NCBI GenBank assembly: GCA_027972325.1
Contig: JAPMOS010000293.1
Span: 1 to 33,478 of the forward strand
DNA length: 33,478 nt
From: Paratrimastix pyriformis
Lineage: Eukaryota > Preaxostyla > Paratrimastigidae
Reading direction: 5' to 3'
Position numbers and translations under genes: made by a program. Below the pieces are notes generated by a model that was not told where the DNA came from, did no database searches, and worked only from the letters and a program-made list of their open reading frames with translations. Each line of letters begins with the position of its first letter. Positions within the stretch are counted from its first letter, which is position 1. This document shows positions 7,700 to 17,118 of this stretch, piece by piece.

Positions 7700-7964
7700 T
7701 CCGTAATAACTCAACGAGGGCCTCCTCCTTCTCCATCCCCTTCGTCCCACTCCATTTCCACCACCATAACAATCCTGCTCCCCACCATAGCAATCCTGCT
7801 CCCCACCCCTTCAACACCTGGAGGTCCTCGTTATTCAAAGGAGCAACCAGTCCAACCTGTTTTTTCGACCAATCAAACAAGTCAATACACCCCACCCCTT
7901 TTCCATGTCCTCTTTCATCCCCAACCAATCTCTTTCACCTGTCACCGATCTTTCCAATCCTCTT
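7700..7964 (-). pseudogene. USP-region start in inverted LINE copy
   Basis: Reverse-strand match to about 1500-1700 and 1930-1965 of copy 1 (FDWSKKQVGLV, LNNED, GAGLLWW). The segment with the Cys box is missing between about 7735 and 7745. A duplicated GACAGGTGAAAGAG unit lies near 7935-7975. Confidence 0.55.
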
Positions 7965-8621
7965 TCACCTGTCAAAGTCCCCCCAAGCTGACATTATCAC
8001 TTGCATCCATAATATCTTAGCTTGTCTCCCTTTCCAAACCTCTCTGTCCCAGGGAGACTGCCGCAACTCGAAGGAGTCTACGAGGCAAACGGCAACAAGG
8101 GCAATATTCACACAGACCGTAAGCATAAAGGAAGCCAGCCCCAGCCACCTGAGCCGGAGCAGTATGCCACCCATGCCGCCACCCTGTAGCGCGTTCCCAT
8201 CCCCGCGGTCCTCCATCCCATCAGCGAGGTTATCCCCAAAGTCGGGGTTCTCCTCTGCTCCACCCCTTATGAGGTTGTCCCCTTCGGAGGGGTTTGGGTT
8301 TTCCTCCTTGAGGTTGTCCCCTTCGGGGTTTTCCTCCTTCCTGTCCATCCCCCACCCAGCCGGTGTAGCCCAGCGATGCCCCTTGAGGTTGTCCCCTTCG
8401 GCGGGGTTTTCCTCCTTCTTGAGGTTGTCCCCTTCGGGGTTTCCCTCGAGGTTGTCCCCATTGGGGTTTTCCTCCATTCCATCAGTAACACCCTTCCCCA
8501 CATTGAGGTTGTCCCCATTGGGGTTTTCCTCGAGGTTGTCCCCTTTGGGGTTTTCCTCCACTACGGTGAGGTTTGCCTGCCACATTTTAGCCAGGTTGTC
8601 CTCTACCCTCTCTCTGGCCAC
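7965..8621 (-). CDS. LINE ORF with tandem EENPxGDNL repeats and a membrane-like segment
   Basis: Reverse-strand frame of 218 codons, starting at a GTG; the frame stays open further upstream, so the start is uncertain. Residues about 20-130 consist of eight or more variants of EENP(K/N/E)GDNL, followed by a glycine patch, a hydrophobic run (LASFMLTVCVNIALVAVCL) that could cross a membrane, and a short polar tail. Copy 1 of the LINE lost nearly all of this. It lies between the leader and the USP region, the place of an ORF1. I recognise no family. GDNLEENP recalls the GDVEENPGP core of 2A peptides, but the required NPGP is never present. Confidence 0.45.
   Translation of the reverse strand: MARERVEDNLAKMWQANLTVVEENPKGDNLEENPNGDNLNVGKGVTDGMEENPNGDNLEGNPEGDNLKKEENPAEGDNLKGHRWATPAGWGMDRKEENPEGDNLKEENPNPSEGDNLIRGGAEENPDFGDNLADGMEDRGDGNALQGGGMGGILLRLRWLGLASFMLTVCVNIALVAVCLVDSFELRQSPWDREVWKGRQAKILWMQVIMSAWGDFDR
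8225..8560. repeat. About 30-bp imperfect tandem repeats with CCCCTTCGGGG hairpins
   Basis: Units built on GAGGTTGTCCCC, TTCGGGG and TTTTCCTC recur about nine times with variable spacing. Each holds a small C4/G4 hairpin. They encode, on the minus strand, the EENPxGDNL peptide repeat of the LINE ORF. Confidence 0.8.
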
Positions 8622-8683
8622 CCCAGGGGTAACGATCCCTAGGGCATCCCGCCGACGTAGCTCAGCGGCCCCCTCCTCTCTAG

Positions 8684-8707
8684 CCTCCGCAGGAACCGCT
8701 GCGGAGG
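8684..8707 (-). other. Nine-pair LINE leader hairpin (copy 2)
   Basis: Same CCTCCGCAG/CTGCGGAGG stem as at 1358-1381, in the inverted LINE copy. Confidence 0.5.
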
Positions 8708-9010
8708 TTAAGGGGTCCTGGTTTGACCGTTGACCCCTTGACCGGCCCTAGCGCCACCACCAGTCCTAACGAGATCATCGATCTCAGAAAATAAGTACCC
8801 AGTAAGAGAGTAATACTTAGGCAGACCTTGTCGTAACACTCTTCCATTGGAATCTCCAGACATCATCCAAAGTTGCCTCCATCCAGCACACGCGGATGCA
8901 GGCATTGGGACCATTCCGGTTTGACCGGCCACGATCCCAGACAGGCAGGCCCTGTAGTAGACAATGGCAAAATAATAGGCCGGGGTCACATAGTCGACCG
9001 GAGCTCCCAT
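8708..9010 (-). CDS. ORF0-like frame in LINE leader
   Basis: One hundred codons from ATG (MGAPVDYVTPAYYFAIVYY), with a mildly hydrophobic N-terminal third. Copy 1 has the same frame but stops after the GWRQL residues. No recognised domain. It may be a short leader protein or non-coding leader that happens to be open. Confidence 0.3.
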   Translation of the reverse strand: MGAPVDYVTPAYYFAIVYYRACLSGIVAGQTGMVPMPASACAGWRQLWMMSGDSNGRVLRQGLPKYYSLTGYLFSEIDDLVRTGGGARAGQGVNGQTRTP

Positions 9011-9088
9011 CTGCTCAGACCAGTATTGGAATTGGATGACTGAAAAGAAGGGTACACGCAGACCACCTCCACTCCAGGAAGCCTCAAA

Positions 9089-9290
9089 ACCACCACAGTG
9101 AACTTTTTTGTATGGCCAGTAAAACTGCCAATAAACTGAAAATTCATGCCGGCATTAACTGAAAATAAACTGGCCGAAAAACTGCCCATACAATAAGTAA
9201 AACTGCCGGTATATTTGCCAGTAAATTGCCGGTAAATTGTTGAACTGCCAATATATTGGACATACAACCAATTTTTACTGCCAGTTTACG
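9089..9290. repeat. Degenerate short repeats of the type CTGCCGGTAAA
   Basis: About ten imperfect units such as AAACTGCCAATAAACTG, AAACTGCCGGTATATTTGCC and AAATTGCCGGTAAATTG. AT-richer than its surroundings. It begins exactly where homology to the other LINE copy ends. No gene seen. Confidence 0.6.
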
Positions 9291-9654
9291 AGTTGAAGAT
9301 GAACTCCTGCGCATCCGAGCAGGTGGGGAGCCGAGAATGGGAGAATTGCGGGCGACGGAGTATGGCGCGAGGAGAGTGATCGAGAAGGTCCCACGACCTC
9401 GCGGAGCCAGGTCGGAAGCTGGTGTTCCGTCAACACCGGGGCGGATCGTCGTACGGGCGGAACGGCAGCAATCTGGAGTTGGAGGGAAAGGTGGCAGCGA
9501 AGGGTGGGTGAGGGACTGAAGGGAAGTGGGAGGCAGAGCAGGGAAGGGGTGAGGGGATGAGGTGGGTGGTCGGCAAGACGACGCGGGAGGATGCGGGGCA
9601 AGGGAAAGCAAATGTCGGGATGAGGGTGGGGATGAGGGTGGGGGTCCTTGCGTT
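9291..9654. other. Unassigned GC-rich sequence
   Basis: A + strand frame (9256-9519) reads through part of it with Arg/Gly/Glu-rich residues (ELLRIRAGGEPRMGELRATEYGARR). I see no domain, promoter or RNA gene. It could be a decayed coding fragment or chance openness. Confidence 0.3.
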
Positions 9655-10310
9655 CAGTGAGTGAGTGAGTGAGGAGTGAGTGAGTGAGTGAGGGAGGGAG
9701 GAGCAGGAGGAGTAGGAGGAGTAGGAGGAGTAGGAGGAGGAGAAGAAGAAGGAGGAGGAGGAGGAGGAGGAGGAGGAGGAGGGGAGGAGGCAGGAGGAGC
9801 AGGAGGGAGCAGGAGGAGGAGCAGGAGGGAGGAGGAGGAGGAGGAGGAGGAGCAGGAGGAGGAGGAGGAGGGAGGAGGAGGAGGAGGGAGGAGGGAGGAG
9901 GAGGAGGAGGGAGGAGGAGGAGGGAGGAGGGGGGAGGAGGAGAGGAGGAGGAGGAGGAGGGAGGGAGGAGGAGGAGCAGGGAGGGAGGAGGGAGGAGGGA
10001 GGAGGGAGGAGGAGGAGGAGGAGGAGGAGGGGGAGGGAGGAGGAGGAGGGAGGGAGGGAGGAGGGAGGAGGAGGGAGGAGCGGGAGGAGGGAGGGGAGGG
10101 AGGGAGGAGGAGAGGAGGAGGAGGAGGGAGGGAGGAGGAGGGAGGAGCAGGAGGGAGGGAGGAGGGAGGAGGGAGGAGGGAGGGAGGAGGGAGGCGGAGG
10201 TAGGAAGATGCGCCGAAGGCATCACTTCAAAGGAGTAGGAGGAGGAGGAGGAGGAACACAGGAGGTGTTCCCTAGGAGGAGGAGGAGGAGGAGGAAGGGA
10301 GGAGGAGGGA
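9655..10310. repeat. GTGA and GGA/GGAG purine-rich low-complexity tract
   Basis: Starts as (GTGA)n (about 9655-9700), then more than 550 bases of GGA, GGAGGGA and GGAGCA units with almost no pyrimidines on the + strand. Long G runs every few bases could form G-quadruplex or triplex structures. A short unique interruption lies near 10200-10280. Arg/Gly or Pro/Ser/Leu translations of it are artefacts. Confidence 0.9.
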
Positions 10311-10433
10311 CTAAATATCAGCTACACTAAAGTTGAAGATTTGGACAAGGTTGAAAACAATCATATCAAAGACAATCATATGAAAGACGTTCCTAAAGAC
10401 GTAAAATATGCTCATGATGAATATGACGACTAA
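10311..10433 (+). pseudogene. Short coding remnant at the element's left edge
   Basis: AT-rich frame of about 40 codons, open from the composition boundary to a TAA, reading VEDLDKVENNHIKDNHMKD and ending DEYDD. Charged and hydrophilic. No family recognised. Confidence 0.4.
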
Positions 10434-10499
10434 GTTTTATCATAAAAAAATAAATAATTTCTAATAATTAATTATTTTTTAATTGAAATTCAGATTATT

Positions 10500-11051
10500 T
10501 TAGTCGGTTTCATTTTCTGATTCTTCTTCATCATTTTTTTCAGCATCTTTCTCATTCTTATGATTTACATCGTCAATTATTTTCTTAATACGCATCGGGA
10601 GCATATAACGACCGTTTTTCTTATTCGTTTTATAGTTTAAGGATTTCTTATATAGTCTCCCGCAATATTCCAACGATTTAAACAAGGCATCCAATATCTC
10701 GCCATAGTCCGAAGAGTCGAAAAGTTGCGCCTTATCAAAACATTCAACTTGCTCTTTCATCTCATTATATATAAACTTCCGAATATCTCTCATTAGTTTT
10801 TCAATCGCTTCCATTCTCAGTTTCGTATATTTTTCGATCAGCTCTTCATTTCCTTTCTTTTTCATCTGTTGAAGTTGGTCAGCTATCTCATTCAGCTTGG
10901 TGAATTGGGTTTCACATTCATTCTCAAGTCTTCTATTATCACATTGGATCTCACATGTTAAATCCTCATCATTGAGAATAATATCAAAACGAGTCGCTAT
11001 TGCAAGGATGTCGTCAAAATATTTACATTTCTTTTCTAAATCTTTATTCAT
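10500..11051 (-). CDS. Coiled-coil protein of unknown function
   Basis: 183 codons from ATG. Residues about 35-110 have heptad-like charged and hydrophobic spacing (LENECETQFTKLNEIADQL) consistent with a coiled coil. Residues 110-150 contain LFDSSDYGEILDALFKSLEYC, and the C-terminus is strongly acidic (EKNDEEESENETD). No signal peptide or membrane segment. TATATAG lies 2 bases before the ATG on the minus strand, the promoter form seen at other genes of this element. It diverges from the replication genes. A structural or DNA-binding role is possible; the family is not recognised. Confidence 0.7.
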   Translation of the reverse strand: MNKDLEKKCKYFDDILAIATRFDIILNDEDLTCEIQCDNRRLENECETQFTKLNEIADQLQQMKKKGNEELIEKYTKLRMEAIEKLMRDIRKFIYNEMKEQVECFDKAQLFDSSDYGEILDALFKSLEYCGRLYKKSLNYKTNKKNGRYMLPMRIKKIIDDVNHKNEKDAEKNDEEESENETD

Positions 11052-11053
11052 GT

Positions 11054-11060
11054 CTATATA
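11054..11060 (-). promoter_or_regulatory. TATATAG promoter box
   Basis: TATATAG on the minus strand, 2 bases upstream of the ATG at 11051. See the composite motif at 21281-21305. Confidence 0.5.
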
Positions 11061-11158
11061 TTCTGATTAGATTTTTTATTTTTCCATCTTTTCTTTTTCT
11101 ATTAAAAATAATTTAATTTAAAAAGAAAAAAAATATATAACCATATATATATATATAA

Positions 11159-11323
11159 ATGTTCCAAAAATTAACTTCCATCATTAAGAAATTAATTGCC
11201 CAAAAAATTATGACCAAAAACTATGCTCAGTCACTGAAAAAAAAATATTCCAACTCAGAATTACCAATCCAACGTGTGGTCGCAAATCATCTCGCTTCAT
11301 ATGTGAATTCCAACCAAAAATGA
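11159..11323 (+). CDS. Small basic protein of unknown function
   Basis: 54 codons from ATG, lysine-rich (MFQKLTSIIKKLIAQK), preceded by an AT-only tract with TATATATATATAA. It abuts the start of the replication gene with a four-base overlap. It may be a small gene of its own or a leader ORF. No family recognised. Confidence 0.4.
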   Translation: MFQKLTSIIKKLIAQKIMTKNYAQSLKKKYSNSELPIQRVVANHLASYVNSNQK

Positions 11324-13937
11324 GTCCACGTCGCACAAATCATTACCTTGATACCCTCATTGATATTCACAATCGGACTATCGAAATGCACAAGAAAGTG
11401 GGACAATTCAACAAAGATCTGAAAAAATACCAACCAATTGAATTGCCAAAAACGCAAGAAGAAATACAAAATCAAGAAGATATTAATTTGATTGATTATG
11501 ACCAAGATATGACACAAGTTCCAGTATACTGCACAGGAAAAGCAAACTTTATCGTTATGAAAGATGATGTAAGCGAGCTCGCTTCATTCAAATTTAGAGT
11601 TAAAGTCCTTGTCCCATCGTATGTTGCGGACATCGGCCATGAAATTCTCATTCGCGACTACTTGATACATGATCTCCAAAAATCAGAAGATTTAAAACAA
11701 AAACAGATGTCTCTTCAAGTTTACAGTTTAAATATTGAATCCATTGAAAATCTATCTGCAACTTCACTGAAAAACCTCATGGATTCACCTCTTGAACTTG
11801 AACGAATTAACTCTCTCACATTAAAACATAATATTCCAATGCGTGCATGGTCTCCTCCTGCTATTGATATTAAAGGTGTTGGCTCTTATAAACGGAGCTT
11901 CAAAGATCACAATTGTGTCATTGATGCGTTGCTTTTCCAGTATCCATGTCTCTCTCGTCAATATATTATCCATATATTGAAACTTCTTCATTCCGACCTC
12001 AATAACACTGACAAATTAAATAAATATATTGAAAATGGTATCACTACGAATGATATCGTATTTATTTGCACTCAACTGAACATCACATGTTATGCATTTG
12101 ACTGGAATAATGTCCTATTCCATAAATATGTCGCCACCAACAGGCATCCTATCTCTATCCCAAAGAACTTCAAACTTCCAAATCTATCCGATGAATGTTA
12201 CAAAAAGAAACCTTTTATCTTCATCCTCAATAATAACCATTGTTATTTAATCACAGAAGAAAGTGTAATCACAACAATATTAAACTCTCGTAAAAAGGAC
12301 ACAAAGGTCAATAATATTCGCACTTCATTATTCCAAGATGAAACTCCAATTAAAGACACAAATACTTTCATTAATGCTAACGGCACTTACAAAGAAATCC
12401 ATGAAAATATTCACATTGAAGATCTTAATACCCTTGAAAATGGTGCGAATGTCATGTATTCTTGTGATGATCTATTCGATATGTTGATGGAAATGTTAAC
12501 AAAACTCAACTTCCAAGTGTCTTCCAAAAATATTCACTTACAAGGCCATTCTGTTTGCTATATTAAATACCAACGCGATGATAATCATGTCGTTCATTTA
12601 TATGCAGATTCCAATTATCACAAAGCCTCATCGATCTCGTATAAAAATGCTCTCTCCATCTGCAAATCTCTTGATATACCGTTCAATAACCAACCAAGTT
12701 ATGTCATCTTCTCGAAATTTGAGAAGCAATGTGATTCCAATGAACGATGCAACGTTTCTAACCAACTTAAACGAGAGGTATTCAACAAATCTCTCGGTAA
12801 ATGCACTGTCTGTCAATGCTTCCCTGACGATCCAGAAATCGATCACATCACCCCAGTATGTCAAGGTGGCCTCACACATCTTGACAATTTACAAGTGCTA
12901 TGCAAATCTTGCCATTTAAAGAAATGCAAAGCAGAACGCGAGAACGGTAAATATTCTAAGATTGATAACACTCGTAGTTATTACAACCAACAAGTCTTTG
13001 ATATCATCTCTCAATATACTCCTTATGCTTTCGTTGAAGATGTCCCTTATGAACTCTCTCCAGATTTCTTTGGTATATACATTCAAACGAAAATCGATAT
13101 GCGGAAAACTCGACGGAATATTTTAATGCATGCCCACACCGATATCCCACGGTTCTGTGTCATGGATCAAGTGACTCCTTTCGATAAAAATAATGATAAG
13201 ATTGTTTGTGGAAAATATTATGTGGAAACATCTCACTATTTTCCAACACGTGGATCTGGCTGGTATTACCATAACACTATCACTCATTGTCTCAAAATGG
13301 GTTACTTCTCACTTGACGATATTAAATATAAGATTGTTTGCTCTCTCCCAATAAAGATAATAAATTCAATGATGTGATTGACGGCTTCGTGAATATTGTC
13401 GACCAATCCGCCAAACATTATATTCAAGATCATCAAATAACAGATCAAGAGGCAATAAATAATATCACTCGTAACTTCACTCAATTTGGCAAACTCAGCA
13501 TTAATGGATGGATCGGTTGCATGAACCGAATTAAAACTTCACAATCATCTCTCCATTATACAACCGATAAATCTCAGGCTTTGTGTGACTTCCTCACTTC
13601 AGAAAATGCATTCGTCGAGACTAATGAAAACAAAACCATCTTTTCAATCTTCCATCAAACCGAATCTTTGATCTTTGGCGACCGTCGTCCGATTTATCAA
13701 TTCGTCGTCGAACAAGAAGCTATCGAATTGGATATACTCCGGCATAAAATTATTGACCATGGTGGCATTGTTTCTCGTTATAACACAGATTGTGTCACTT
13801 GCTATGTTCCATACTCTTTCGATGATGATACCGATAAATTACGAGACATCATTGATACTTCATTTTGGGATCATGAAAACAAGTATCCAAAATATCAATT
13901 TGAAGCAATTTCAAAACCCGCTTCTGTGAGCGCATGA
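11320..13937 (+). pseudogene. Replication-protein region: Cys/His protease-like, HNH nuclease and polymerase-like segments
   Basis: A long coding region whose first part is open for 685 codons. Residues about 195-310 carry DHNCVIDALLF and, 100 residues on, NNNHCYLI, a Cys/His pair like that of OTU-type or related cysteine proteases. Residues about 485-535 form a clear HNH endonuclease: CTVC, then EIDHITPVCQGG, LDNLQVLC and CKSCH, with the zinc-binding CxxC pairs and central DH. Further on, WYYHNTITHCLK, NGWIGC and YNTDCVTCYVP (near 13,779) are spaced like motifs of a divergent DNA polymerase palm, where NTDC would take the place of the DTDS motif. That last reading is tentative. It lies directly upstream of the helicase region, as replication modules do. 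The region is broken. Confidence 0.55.
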
Positions 13938-15033
13938 AGGGTTATACATTCAACGAATATCATTATTCAGAACAACAAATAACTGTCGTTACCGATGAAA
14001 AGATTGATAAAGACTTTTTCACCCCTTGTTGATTATGTTGTTCCAACCGACAAAAAGACACCAATTGTTAGCACTCTCATCAATGCACGCGCTGGTTGTG
14101 GTAAAACTACTTTAACCAACAAAATTATTGAAAAACTCACGACAACAGGACGCACTTACCGTGTCACAACCCCTACAAATATTAGTGCTCGTTTATATGA
14201 AGCTGGCATCACGCTTCACAAATTATTAAATATGGCGAGCAAAAATAAACACGTATTTTTCAATTGTTTCAATGTTGATGTGCTAATTATTGACGAAATC
14301 AGTATGTGCTCTTCATATTTCTTCACATTCTTCCGAATGTTACAACTCGCTCTCCCTAATTTGAAATTCATTCTTGTCGGTGACTTTGAGCAACTTCTTC
14401 CTGTCGCTGATGACCATTTCGATTACGAACACTCAATGATCGTGAAAGAATTATCAAATTTCCATATCACAAAGTGTCGTCGTGCTGACCGGAAATTATT
14501 TGACATTTGTGACCCAATAAATATTAAAAATCTCCATAAAACAGACTTCCATAACGCACTCAATCCTATGCTTCATATTTGTTTTACCAACAAAAAACGT
14601 ATTGAATTAAATCACGTATGTATGTTACGCTTTATTGCATCACACAATAAACTCAAACCCGTCCATTTCAAAAATATAAAACGATCCCGACAGCCAAGAT
14701 GTGGATTTACTCGAAGGTATGCCAATTATTGGGCGAGCAAATAATAAGGCTTTCGAGGTGTATAATAATCAACGCTTTACTGTCAAGAAAATTGATAGAA
14801 AGTCCAAAAAAATAACCATTTTCAATCCTCTGGAAAACGATTGTAAGGAAATACCTTTCGATGACTTCCAGTCTTTATTTTATCTTGCTTTCGCCACCAC
14901 TTGCCATAGTTCTCAAGGCCTCACTATCAATCAACCTTATACCATTCATCAATGGGAGGCATTTGATAGCCGCATGAAATATGTCGCTCTCTCTCGTTCC
15001 ACAAATTATGAATTCATTAATGTCGCATTATAA
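13938..15033 (+). pseudogene. SF1 helicase region (Pif1/RecD/Dda-like)
   Basis: Contains the ordered motifs of a superfamily 1B helicase: Walker A ARAGCGKTTL (about 14,085), Walker B LIIDEISMC (about 14,285), motif III VGDFEQLLPV (about 14,377), CHSSQGLT (about 14,900, motif V) and YVALSRST (about 14,978, motif VI). These enzymes unwind DNA 5' to 3' with ATP, and in this setting would serve replication of the element. It follows the HNH/polymerase-like region in the same orientation. The region is broken. Confidence 0.75.
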
Positions 15034-15054
15034 TTATCTCAAGTAAATATATAA
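15034..15054 (+). promoter_or_regulatory. Composite promoter of the integrase
   Basis: TTATCT (15034-15039), 8 bases, then TATATAA (15048-15054), ending 2 bases before the ATG at 15057. The central AGTAAATATATA matches the sequence before the genes at 21306 and 20474. Confidence 0.6.
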
Positions 15055-15056
15055 AA

Positions 15057-16185
15057 ATGAATAAAACTTTAGAAGAAAAATATTATGACCCACAATTTGG
15101 TTTCCAAAGCTTCGACAAATTTTACAAAAAACTACAAGATGATCATATTGATCTCCCAAAATCAGAGGTCAAATCATGGCTTCAAAAACAGGAAGTTCCC
15201 CAACTCGCAAAAAAACCTCTCATCAAAAAAGCAAATTTCCTACGAATTGTGGCACCTCCTTTGACCTTTCAAATTGATAAAATTTATGTTCCAAAAGCAC
15301 TATCTCAGATTAAAAATAAAACATCCATAAAACATTAAATAATGATCATCTTTATGCATTTCTTTTATGTGTCGACATTCTGAGTCGCAAAGCTTATATT
15401 TATAAATTAAAGGATCGGTCAATGTCTGACACATTACGAGCTTACAAAGAATTCTTAAATAATTTACAACATGATATTCAAAATCCCCTTACCAACTTGA
15501 AGGGGATGACGAATTTAATGAAAAATCATTCCTTGCTTTCAACAACGACCGCAATATTATTTGTCGTTTTGAATCTGCAAGTGATGATCACATTGTTGGT
15601 GGAAATCGACTCGGAATCATTGATCGTCTCACAAGAACATTAAAGCAACTGCTTTTAAATATATTTTCAGTCTTGAAAATCTCCAACATGTCAATATCAG
15701 TTCAATATTTCAAGAACTGGTCACCAATTACAACAACACTCCACATAAAGGGTTATTGATGAAGACTCCAAATTTTGTTTTCAAAATGTTCCAATGCAAA
15801 ACAATTCCATAGCCAGATTTCTCAAGAAAATTCAATTATTGTCGAGCGACTTGGTGAGAAATTTAAACCAGGCGATACAGTGAGAATTTATGAACATGTA
15901 GGCAAATATTCGAAAGAAATTCCACGTTTCAGTAAAGAGATATATAACATTTCCAAACGTGAAGGCACAAAATGGGTTATTGATGGTAAACGTCGACGTT
16001 TTAAGACAGACGAACTTCAAAAGATTGACACTGTTGAACATAAAAATATTGAAGATGTGTCTCATGAAATTCACAAAAAAGTTTCAATAAACCGTGACTT
16101 GATGAAGCTGAAACGAGAAGGAATCGATGAAAACAATATCATCAACACAAAAAAGCTCATCAGATTAAAAAAGCAACTTGAATAG
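15057..16185 (+). pseudogene. Polinton-type rve integrase region
   Basis: Starts with the N-terminal signature of Polinton integrases (YYDPQFGF, then VKSWLQKQEVPQL). This is followed by catalytic-core signatures: FQIDKIYV, CVDILSRKAYIYKLK, GDDEFNEKSF, IIDRLTRTLKQLL and NYNNTPHKGLLMKTP, the strand and helix pattern of retrovirus-like DDE integrases. The end, FKPGDTVRI and RRFKTDELQKI, fits the C-terminal SH3/chromodomain-like part. Such an enzyme inserts the element's DNA into host chromosomes. Neither gag nor reverse transcriptase lies nearby, so an LTR element is not the source. It marks the left module as Polinton-like. The region is broken. Confidence 0.8.
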
Positions 16186-16197
16186 TCGTCTGCTGAT

Positions 16198-16230
16198 GTC
16201 ATAAGATGAAAGAATAATAAGGAGAGATCA
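16198..16230. repeat. Direct repeat GTCATAAGATGAAAGAA, left
   Basis: GTCATAAGATGAAAGAA through GGAGAGATCA, repeated at 17119-17161 with a 10-base insertion. The pair brackets the two minus-strand frames of 16298-17005. Confidence 0.7.
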
Positions 16231-16297
16231 TTTTCATGAGATCCCTTTTGTCTGGAACGTCAAAGATCCAAAAGCTTGTTAAATGCCAAAGAATTTG

Positions 16298-17005
16298 TTA
16301 CTCGTCGTCGATGACTTCAACACGAGAGCTCTTGGAACGGTGGCGTCTTGATTCTTCACGGCGTTTGGATTCTTCATTGGCAGAACGTTCGGCCATGGCC
16401 ATTAAGGAATGCTCATCATGTAGTTCGATAATCTCGGTAGTATGTTCTACGAATGAGTGAGTGAAAATGTGCTCAAATTTATCCAGACCTCGCTTCTTTT
16501 GCATAAGTAGTTCAACGCGGTCTCCTTTTTGGATCAAAGGCTTGCCTTCCAAATGGTTGATAATATTCAAAACGACGCGCACGAACTCATCATCACTTTG
16601 GGCTTGAAGTGGAAAGAGAGCCTTGAATGGCTTGAGCGTAGCAAGTTTGGAATTGCAGAGAGCCCTTGCACGTGAGAAATTCTCTACGGCAGTATGCAAC
16701 TGATCACAGATCCAGCAAACATCATCAAGGCCTATCAGATAAAGTGTCAGGAAATCCAAAGTAAACAAAAACAATTACAGACTCAGATGAGCATTCACGC
16801 GACGTTGTTTGGTAAGAATATGGATCATCGGTTGCGGTTCTTGAGTCAGATTCAAAGATGGAACAGGAGTTGAAGTTGTGACAGATGGTTGCGGCGCAGA
16901 TGCCTGTTGTAAATACTGTCCAAATGGTGTAAATGTAGGAACGATAGGCATTGGGATCGAGGCACTTGATGGAGGCGGTGAAGGTTCAGACGGTATCGGC
17001 TCCAT
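16298..17005 (-). pseudogene. Proline-rich protein region of unknown function
   Basis: On the minus strand from an ATG at 17005, a Pro/Ser/Thr-rich segment (MEPIPSEPSPPPSSASIPM, then FGQYLQQ) is followed by a helical segment with LHTAVENFSRARALCNSK and KPLIQKGDRVELLMQKKRG and by a charged C-terminus with KRREESRRHRSKSS. KGDRVELLMQKKRG could be a small barrel strand. No family is recognised. It is bracketed by direct repeats (16198-16230 and 17119-17161), so it may be a cassette gained separately. The region is broken. Confidence 0.4.
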
Positions 17006-17118
17006 TTTATCGCGGGCTTTCTTGGATTGAATTGCAGGGGTAATGATGGCTATTTCGAAATTTAAATTCAGTTTGCGACTTTCAAAAACTTATTTTCTCT
17101 AAATAATTGGAACTTTAC

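Larger units (their letters stand above)
5907..9088 (-). mobile_element. LINE copy 2, inverted, 5' part only
   Basis: Reverse-strand copy of the same LINE. Its 5' end (9088) matches position 977 of copy 1, and it stops in the USP His-box region at 5907. It is interrupted by element B copy 2 (6228-7688). It has the uninterrupted form of the site used by element B in copy 1 (near 5960). It also keeps about 600 bases of coding repeat (8014-8650) that copy 1 has lost, but lacks the stretch with the USP Cys box. The two copies therefore carry different deletions of a common parent. Confidence 0.8.

Noticed and set aside
8225-8560. About 30-bp repeats resembling a CRISPR array
   Set aside because: Units are imperfect, spacing varies, there are no unique spacers of even length, and the repeat is a coding peptide repeat in a LINE of a eukaryote-like sequence.
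8230-8560. 2A self-cleaving peptides in the EENP repeats
   Set aside because: The essential NPGP is absent in every unit, so ribosome skipping cannot be claimed.
9684-10238. Long Arg/Gly-rich (+) and Pro/Ser/Leu-rich (-) frames
   Set aside because: They are translations of the GGA/GGAG purine tract; long frames are expected by chance in such repeats.
15057-16185. An LTR retrotransposon as source of the integrase
   Set aside because: No LTRs, gag, protease or reverse transcriptase nearby. The N-terminal signature and neighbours fit a Polinton-type element.
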